DNA of 64,000 bases from Diprion similis (lineage: Eukaryota > Arthropoda > Insecta > Hymenoptera > Diprionidae): NCBI RefSeq assembly GCF_021155765.1, contig NC_060110.1, positions 3,162,001 to 3,226,000 on the forward strand, read 5' to 3'. The notes under the pieces are model-generated. The model ran no database searches and was not told the origin of the DNA. It was given only the letters and a program-made list of their open reading frames with translations. Numbering within the stretch: position 1 is the stretch's first letter; each line of letters begins with the position of its first letter. This document shows positions 12,958 through 23,505 of the stretch, piece by piece. The translations under genes and the position numbers were made by a program.

Positions 12958-15900
12958 CCATTGAGGCTAGATGCGGGATCCAGGGAATTCGAAGGCCCCG
13001 ATACATGGACTTTTGGAAGCCCAATTCCCTCCACTTGTCCGTGACTGTAGACATGATGGCTATGGGTTGACAGAGAATCGTCGCTGTCACTACTGGGCAA
13101 ATGCTCCGACCCCACTCCTCCACGAGGCCTGAAACCCCATTGAAGTATAAATTATTTCTGATATAGGATGCTGAGATGTCAGCATGACTTCCGAAAACAA
13201 CACCAAGTACACGACTCGTGTCTACATGAATGTTTGAACACGTATATACCGGTGCGTTCCATGCGAAATCAACAAATTTTATACCGCCTGTTTGAAATTT
13301 TTTTGGAACTTTATAAGGTGATAGTAGTGTCTCTAAAACTTACAAGATATATGTTCTGTTGAATTCTTTGTAATGACTTCTGTGTTTCTAATATTTGAAC
13401 CTTTTTGAAGTTTTTGAAATTCAAACAACAACCTTCTTAAAACATATCAATTAATGACGACGAAAAAGTTTTATTATCTGCTCCAATCATTTTAATATCA
13501 TTTCTAAGATGTTCTGATTTTCTTCTTCTTTTTTCGAGGTTTCTGGTAATATTTTAATGATTGGTACATTACCAAAGCGCTTGAATAATAGGAAAGTAAG
13601 TATAACTAAACCCAACCCTACTAAAAATAATGTTAAATTATAAAATATTATGACCGAAATTAGTGAATTCGATAAAATATGTAAGAAGTCACATAAAAAA
13701 ATACAAAAGCACGAATCGTCAGATATATAGATCAAAAATCGTGTAAAGATATAGTTCACTATATATGATTTTTGATCTAATACATCTGATGATTCGTGCT
13801 TTTATAATTTTTCATGTAATTTTTTACATATTTTATCGAATTCGCCAAATAACTCATGTAATAAATAACACGTGACTTTCAGTCGTAACGTTATATAATT
13901 TAACATATGATCATTTTCAGCAGAGAAGTGACACACGTTCGACTCACAATTGACTTATTGCCGTCGAAAAATGACGTCAATGAATCGGAGACTGATGAGG
14001 AGGGCGTATTTGAAGCCATTAGTTGACTACGTGATATTTAAAAAAGTTTTAAATGTTTATAACTTAGAACCGATTCCATAAGAAAAGAAATTAAACAAAT
14101 TAGAGACTTTAGACATACTACTGTTAACCAAAAAAGTCTCAACACAGTTAAAAATAGTCAGGATTGAAACTGATTTATTTCGCATAAAATATTCGGTTAT
14201 AATTCAAACTATAATAGAAGAGACTGCGATTGTAAAGTGATTCGGGGAACATATGCTTAGATATTGGATTCTTTCCTAATATTAAGGTATTACGGACTAA
14301 CACATTCTTAATTAAGCTCCTGATTTGAATGGTTATCAAGGGAGTTCCCTGGTAGATTTCGAAAAAAAAAGAAAAAAAAAAAAATACCTGAATATTATCA
14401 ATTGAAAATAAGTCGCGTAATTAAGTAACGTTACAATTGTGTGATTATTCAAAATTTGAGTTGGAAAAAGTGTTACGCAAATAGCTTTTTGACGGATACA
14501 AATATTTGACCTTATTCAAATCAATACCTAGGAATTTACTGAACAAAATTAATCAAAAAAGATAAGAAAATACACGCATCATTAAACTTCGTTTATACTA
14601 ATATGTTACATCGTTCGGTGAAAAAAAGTTTAGAGTGTCAGTAACGTGTGCTTATAGAGTTGATGTGTAAATGACGTGCTCGCAACCTTCTGGTAAAAAA
14701 TTTCTTATTTTTCGTCGAACGGAACTTGCGCTTTAAAATTGTGGATAAGCCTCATGGTATCAAAGTCGTACAAAAAGATAATACAAAAAATAATGTTTGT
14801 CCCTAGCCCTCAACGTTGAAAATTTTAGGCCCCTACGTGTAATGATTCTCAAGAAAAGAGATACCGCAGTTTTACATTTCCGTGAAATATTGCTTTTGCA
14901 TTCAATTTTTATTGTGTAAAAAAGATGTTAAGAAAAAAGTAAATTTCTTCAACATCGTTTGTTACGCAGGTAATCAACTAGACAGCTTTAGGTAATACGT
15001 CGATTCAGAGGGCCAAGTATGTCGAGCTTATTGTTAGATCAAGTGGCCAAGCGTTCGTCGGTAATTCATATCGTTCACCGTGTCTGTCGGTAAGTTAGAG
15101 CGTCGCTGGGACGTTTGGTCGATAACAGTAGACCCTTGTCTGTGTGTAACATGGTGTAACACACGAATATCTAGAAAACGGCTGCAGGCTGCATATTTTT
15201 GTCGGTATGTCAGTCAGACGTGTCGGTACTACAGATCGCGTACTGATCGGTTGTAATGATAGGTGGCGGTAGATTACTACGAAATTTTTGCAGTAAATGA
15301 AATTAAGTGTGCAAATAAAAAATTCTATCAATATCGTCAAATAGAATGTCGAAAAATAATTGACACGTATCTTTTCTTTTTTCAATTCAATGTTTATTAA
15401 TAAAGATATAGCGAGTTAAATTCCGCGTGACGTCATAATGCTACACATTTTTCACATTGTAGTATATCTAAGCGCATTGTGACGTCACGCGTCAATTTCA
15501 AACTGCGATATTCTTGTTAAGGAACGTTGAATTGAAAAAAGAAAAAATACGTATCAATTATTTTTCGACATTCTATTTGACGATAATAATGAAATTTTTC
15601 ATTTGTACACCCAATTCTCACAAGGCTTGGGTTCCTCTTGTGGCTACGCAACGTAAATTCGAAAATTATAAAAATAATGTTTTTAGGTTATTTCAGAAGA
15701 TATGTTTAACCTTTACGAGTATCTTCTTAAACTGGTAGACTCGAAATGATCCATAACAGGGATCGCTAATTTCTTTTACCTATACACACACAGATATAGG
15801 CATGATATTTTTTTTTTCTTTACTGACTTTACACAAGGAATTGAACTTACTAAAATTTTGTTAACATAAATGGTTTTCAAAAATAAATAATTTTATCTTC

Positions 15901-18900
15901 AAAGCCATTTGGACAGGTGGTTAAAAAAAATTATTGTATTGATAAGGTATCAATTTATTCGCAGATTGCCCATACGAATAAATTTCAATCACATCTGCAG
16001 CGGACTAATTACTGATAAGGCAATAAAACACAGAGAAAACTAATCACGAAAATTAATTTTTGTTCGTTCTGCGTGTCAACTATATTCATATATGAACTCG
16101 CTAGTATTTAGACATTCATCAGGTGTGAATAAATCACGAAATTTGAGCGATTTATAATATTTTCAGATGAATTAACAGTACTTGAATTTTCATTAAACGT
16201 TATAAATCATTTTGCCGAAAGTAATATCGAATTTATAAACATTTAGCTACCGATTGAAGGTTTTATCAATTTAGTTATACCTTAAAAATTATGCAATAGG
16301 TTAAAAGAATGTATATTGACCAAGTTTACGGGGATTGAATTCCTTATAGGGATAATGAAACGTAGTTTTAGAGATATAATAAAATTATGTAGTACACGTA
16401 GTGTATGTAAAAATAATTTCTACCGACTTCCGTTATTCGTTACATAACGAAAAGTGTAAAAGAGAAACTGAGATGTCTCCTAATTTCTTCAAAACAAAAT
16501 TTATGTTTCCCAAAAAAAATGCAGACCTTCTGACAGAAAAAGCATCAAGTCAATAATGTATAATTAAATATGCATAATGCGTGTAAAAAATTGAGATAAA
16601 AGTAACGTTTGTCGAATGAAAAATGTTTAAATTTGATAGCTCCATTTTCAAGAACTATGAAACTTTTCATATTTTTTTTTTGAGTCTGAATTTTGATTCT
16701 AAAATATTACATGGCAGCAGGTAAAATGGTTTACATTATTATTATTATTATACATGGAATTATCATAAAAAACTTATATGCGTACACGAACCGTGCAGTG
16801 CATTGCGTGAAGATGATAGAAAAAGTTCATTTTTATAATATAGTTATATAGTAGAAGTGCAAGTGATTTGTTGAATTGAAAAAAATGGACACCAACTTTC
16901 CGAATTGAATTACACTCATGACTGATCACTATATAATCACAACCTCTTAAGCCTAATTATAAATCCTGTAGCCGTCAAATCACGCATTTTTTTTTTAAGA
17001 TATTTGAAGATGAATTTATTTGATTTGATTTATTTATAATTAATAACTACCGTAGGCACACCTTTTTTCTAATCAGTCTCGGGTTTATTGACTGAATATA
17101 TAATTCAAAACGATTACTATCAGAAAAACAATAAAACGTATCACAACGATTTGGAAAATGAAAAATCCAATTTTTTTTAAAAATTGAAGACAATTAAATA
17201 AAGTAATTGGATCAGATATGAAAATGTCAAGATTATAACCAAGAATTCGTACAAATTCGAAAATCCGTATAAATTAACACAATTAAAAAAAATCTTTTCC
17301 TTTATCTTTGAAAATTTTTAAATCACAATGATTTAAGAATATAACCATTCGAGTTCAACAACCTGCGCTGAAAGTGTAAAGAAATCAGTTGATGCTTCCC
17401 TGTAGAATATTTAAACAAAAATTTCAAGTAATTTAAGAATGTAAGTGTCAAAAGTTGGCCGATTCAATTTGAATTGATTCCTTAGTGGATAGGAGCGAAA
17501 ACAGTTGTGAGTTTCCTAAAGAAAAAAAAGATCACGGTTTGATTTTTTAAAAATTCATAAACAATTACTGAATTCGTTAAACCTCATTGAGGAATCAGGC
17601 AAGAATTTTTGAAAAGTTTGTTGTTTTGATTAATCAGGAAATTTTCAAATAGTTGTATCTTATAATAAATACGTATTTTAGAAACACGTGTTTAAATCCT
17701 CCCGAACCGATTTTCTCGACGTCCAATCACAAAAATCAAATATTTGCCAAGTGTGCCATTCTTCATTTTTTTATAAAACATGAAAAATTTTGTTTCGTCA
17801 TATTTAGCTCATAATCTATACTCAAGAATGAAAAGTTCTAGATTTTTTACAATCAGAGGATTTCAAAAGTCAAGTCGGGTTCTCGCTTGAAGCCATTCAA
17901 TCAGTCAATCTGTCAATCTCTCTGCCAATATCTGATCCGCATGAATAATTTTTCAAACTTTTTATACTAATAAATACAGTATAAGAATAAAAACAAAAGT
18001 ACATTCAAGCGTTAGGCTTTAATACCACGTAAGAAATTTCTATTTGTGGCTACTGTGCGCAGTATTTAACCGAAAAATATTATAAAATAACTTCTGCTTT
18101 CGTAATTATAACCAAATATCCATTACGTGTTACTATTTTTATTGATTATGATCAATCGGTAAGCCCCAAATATTTTCTTGTAAGTGTCACTATAATTTGA
18201 AATTATTAGTGCAAAGTGAATTGATATTTGAATGAAAAATCATTTAACTTAAGGAACAGATTTAGTGTTATAAGAACTATAAAATTACGTATTGAAAACT
18301 ATAATCATTTTAAATAGTTACTTATACAAAATTTTCTTTTAATTCTAACAACGTTTGAACCATTGTTGTAACGATACGTTATACTTATTCGGGTGAAATT
18401 TTTTTCAGTGTATATAAGATAATTTCGAGAATACCGAGCAATCTTAAGAATCATGTAACAGAAAAAATAATTAATAACAAGAACATGCTACGAGTAATTT
18501 GGGAATATGACATACATGCAAAGAACGCATAACAAGTACTTTTCCAATAATTACCAACAATAAACGATCGGGTCTTTTCAAGCTGAAGGGTAACAAAAGA
18601 TGTCTGTGTACCTTCGAAATGTGTCCTTGCCCAATGGAATATCTGAGCGCCAATTGGTAGACATCTTTTTGCACGATATTTGGTAATTACTCGTCTGCTT
18701 TGGTGACTGTAGATCGTAGACATCACGATTTTAGGTTTCGGTACGTCCGAGTTATTCGATCAAAAGTATCTAGTTGATCGCGTGCACTTTCACGGTTTTC
18801 AAACTTGCCCAAAAAAAATTTTCACTTCAAATTTTGGTACAGCCTTTTTGATAAATCTCGCTTTTGAATATCTGCAGATAATTCCGAAACTACAAATGTG

Positions 18901-21127
18901 TTATTAATTTAATTTGACGAAAATACGTTTTAATTATGAATTGTAAAAAATTGGGTAATTTTTTTTATTACAAACGTATATCGTTAAATTTCTTTTCAAA
19001 TTAGTTCATTGATTCTAATTTCGTCCTCGTTCTTCTATGGCAAAGCATAAACCGCTGTGTAAAAGATTGTAAGTAATTTTTTTTACTTAATAAAAAAGAG
19101 ATTTTCTTTTGTCAATTCTCTCAGTTTGAAGGCGAGAGTATTTATACAAATATTTTATATTTCTTGGTGCGACAGAATAAGTGTAATCTTTAAAACATTG
19201 TTATCACTTTCTCGCTGAATTTTCAAGGATATATGGGACGTACAGACAGCTGAAAATATGTTGAAACAAAAAAATTACTGGTGAAGGGTTGGAAAAAGTG
19301 AAACTGAAGTTAATCAAGTTAGGTGATTCGAAAAAAATTTTTAAACACTGAATTTTAACTGCAGATACCTGTTATTAACAACGTCAGAGATATATAACAC
19401 ATTCTACTATTTTTTAATAAAAATCTATACAATTTGTTCAATTTTGATAAACAATAATTTATTTAATTCTTAAATAAATACTCTATAAATTGTTTCAGAC
19501 AGATTTTTATCATAAGCTCGTTGATTGGTAAAAAACGTTTAATATGTACAACCGTTACCTTAAATGAGACTTTCTAAGTCTTGTTTTTTCCCACTTTTCT
19601 GTTTTAACCACTTATTCAACAATCCTAATAATAAGTCCCATAAATTTCTAAGTCCCGATAAATTTTACAATGAAAACCGTAAGTCAGAATGAAAGCTATT
19701 GCTTTCTGCCTCCGAATTGTCCGACTATGCGACAACATATTTAAACAACATTGCTGTTAAAGTAAAGAAACAAAAAATTAAAAACAACCAAATCAGTGCA
19801 CCCGAATGCGTGGAATAAAATAAATTTCTCTGAAAGTATATGATACTCGCGTGATTTAACGATGAAGAAAAACGACGTAACAAAATGATGATGCAGGGTT
19901 TGATGTCGACTTAAAAACTCGATCGTATTTTCACTAAAATTTCATTGTATTGAAATTTGGTCGAGTAATTACTGCTCAATACCGCTAAGTTTGATACTAA
20001 ATTCCGTACGATTACATCAATGAATTTGAATTTACTTCCTGTTGAAGACTGTGCAATTTTTATATCCTTGTATAGTTAACACTTTGCATACTTTTTCAAT
20101 TCTACAATCACTGTAAATAATTAGAAAATTAATTAATGCCATTTAAACGTGTCTGTAGACGTTGGTTTTTATTTTTCAAAAGTAATGTAAAAAAAAAATG
20201 GTAAGTCTGACGACAAAATTACAGTTCGACGAATGGCTTATGAAGAATCTTAGTAACTACAGTTTACCGAGCGAGGATGTATATCATGTGACACGTAAGT
20301 ACTGATAATTTGATTTGACTCGTGTTACATTCGGATCTAATTACACTCACGCTGTAAAATCACGAAGCTGAAAAGAAATTAAAAACAAAAAAAAAAAACA
20401 AAAAAAGAAAAAAAAAAGAAAAGAAAGTGTGAAAGAGAATACGAAAGACGGGAGAAAAAATAAATCTGAATCTATCCCAACGGATCAATCAATGATAATA
20501 ATCGAAAAGAGAATATATAATAAATGCCGTGTAAGGACTATATCTATTTTACACTGCCGTCCTACGTAAACAGCATCAGCCATACAGCTTCTGCAATCAG
20601 AATCGATAAAAACAAGGGGGCGCAAGCAAGCCAAAATCTATAACTAATTTTTCTAATTTTAGTTTTATTGTTAATGAAATTGCACCTGTGGCGAGTAGTC
20701 TCGTAGCTTGCCGTCCAGTACAAGGGCGCCACCGTTTCGCGTTTTCGAGCAAACGATAAGTAAATCGAAAATCGAATTTTCTTAATCTCTTTTTTTCGTT
20801 TCTTGTTGTTTGTTTTTTCATTTATTTATTTATTTATTTATTTTGCACGTCTCTTTTGATTAAAGTTTCACTCGATTGGCACGTAACTTTTCTTCAACCT
20901 GTATACAACACACACGTGCCTAATAATCAGGCTTTAATTAATCATTTATTACAACTACACTTTGAGAAAGAGAGGAAAAAAAATTAAAAAAAAAAAAAGA
21001 AATCTTTCACGTAAATGAATATTAAATTTAATCGAGACGATGTAGAACTGATTTAAAAATATAAAAAAAAAAAAGAAACTTGCTTTTCATTTGCCTTTGG
21101 AATAATTCACCATTATAGGTACGTATG

Positions 21128-21173
<46 letters not shown>

Positions 21174-23466
21174 GCGAAATATGAAGACTATGGGAAAAGC
21201 GTAATCAGACAACACTCGTTAAAAGATTAGGTTTCAAAATTACGAAGGGTTTACACGTAAGTTTAGAATCGATTTGATTGACAAAGATGAATAATAAATT
21301 AAAATCCGATTATTAAAACCTTTTCGTTGGATTATCGCGTAAGTATGATAATAAAAAAAGAATTGAAAAATAAAAACAACACCAAAAAAAAAAAAAAAAG
21401 AAGAAGAAGAAAGAAGAAAAAAAAAAAAAAATCACTCGTTTCTCCCTGTAGCGATAAATAACAAGATATTATAATCAAACATGTACGCGGAAGAAGATCT
21501 CTTCCTCGACGTGCCTGCCACAACGCTTCTCGAGTAGAAGCTTAATAAATTCGATTGTTCAGACTCAACGGCGAAAAGTAAGCGTTTCGAAGATTTTTTC
21601 AAATTCTAACAAACTAGAAATGGTAGGTATATACGGCAATGCGGCAGTCGAAACGTGCAGCGCCCTGCAGTCATGCACTTTCCGATTCACATCACATCGC
21701 ATCACAGACGTTTCGCACACTAACTCACATTCGCTTATCCCGTTGCGTCTGCGCGCCTGAGGTCACCTATTGACCGAGTATATAGCTTATAGCTATATGC
21801 CACCTCCCAGCTATACCTAAATATATGTATTCCATCTCGTGCATACATGCATATGTGCATGAAATATACTCAGATGTGTATACGCGGTTAGTGATTTTTT
21901 AAGAATTTTTTAATTTATTATTTAGTAGTAAAAAAAAATCTGAAAATTACAAATTAAACGGTGATATGATAATTTAAATGTTTGAATCACAAAATTTTTT
22001 TCTCATATTTATTAACAGAAATGTAAAAAATTATATATAATTTTTTTTCAATATGTATACATAGACTAGGGTGTTTCGGAGAAAAATATTTTTCATTCTT
22101 CACCATGGGATACCCTAAAATGTTTGTTTAAATGCTAAAAGAAAGATTCTATAGAAATATATGAGCGTTTTACGTTACGTGGAAGATCGTGGTCAGTTGA
22201 TTTTTCACTTTTTTTTTTTTTTTTTTTTTTTACAGGTTTTTGAATTTATGAAATATCAGGAATGACATATTTTTTTTTATTGCTTACATATCGATCGTAA
22301 TATCAATTAATTTACGTCCCGAAGAATAATACGATCGCTTGTAATAATAAATTTCTTACGATAAATCCACTCCTTCAAAAGTTATTTGATGTCCTTTGTT
22401 GATGTTTGACCTCAAATAACTTTTGAAAAAATAGCTTCATCGTAAAATGACAAGAAACCTTTTTTGTAGAACGTTCTAATTCCTACAAAAACATGTTTAT
22501 AAATTTTCTGTACGACGCGTCGTTATCTAGTTATAAAAATCGCAATGAGCAAGAACCATTTTTGCCACGTTATTCTTATGGAAAGTAGAAAATCGCGACG
22601 AGGCACCTCTAAATATCAATATTAAAATCTGAAATTTTTATAGTATTTTTTCTTCGTCATCTTGAACGATATTTTCAGTATAACATTGAAAAAAAAAAAA
22701 AAAATAGTCAATTTTTTTCATACAGTCTAATATATATATATATTATATATATATATATATATCACATTAGTCTCTGCAGTGTAGCAACCATAACCACAAA
22801 CACAAACCGCGCAGCATTGTTTATTCATCAGTGATCTAAATAATTATGCAATACCTACGTACCTAGAGAATAAATATAAAACTCACTGCGGTATGGAGAC
22901 GATTGGACAACCGAGTTGCAGGAGACTACGTGCCAGGAACTCCGGTGCAGGTGCGGCTGTGGAAGGTGCGGAGTGTCTGGTGGGCCTAGCGGGCCGGCCA
23001 TTGTTTTCATCAGGATCAGTAGAAACGGTTAGTGTAGAGGATCCATGATAATTAGTGGTCCTTTGTATACGTAGGGAGCCTCCTCGTCTTAACTGCGACC
23101 CCACCTCACCCTCTGTAAATAGAAAACATGAAGAAATAAAATCATGAAGAAATAAAATAGCTCGCATTTGTAATAACAAGCCCAAGTAGTTGACTTAAAA
23201 AATTGTAATGTCAACTGTCGTTAGACAAAAATGAAAGCCGGCGTAACGTTGACGGATAATAAAATTCGACTTAAAGTTTGGCGGGAAATCTGCGAAATAG
23301 TATCTATTCGCCTGAGATGTGATAATGACTGTCAATAACCTAAAGAAAAGTCAAACGTACGACAACCACGTGCCAACAAATGTCCTCAAAAACATCAAAA
23401 ACAAAAGAATTCCAAAATAAAAACTAAATATCGCCGCGTATGGTACTCGGCGTAGCTCCCGTAACG

Positions 23467-23505
<39 letters not shown>

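Noticed and set aside
15095-15738. Similar ORFs containing NYFSTFYLT on both strands
   Set aside because: They are produced by the palindrome at 15306-15610.
21332-21523. Minus ORF with a Phe/Leu-rich tail
   Set aside because: It is read from an A/G-rich low-complexity tract and has no ATG.
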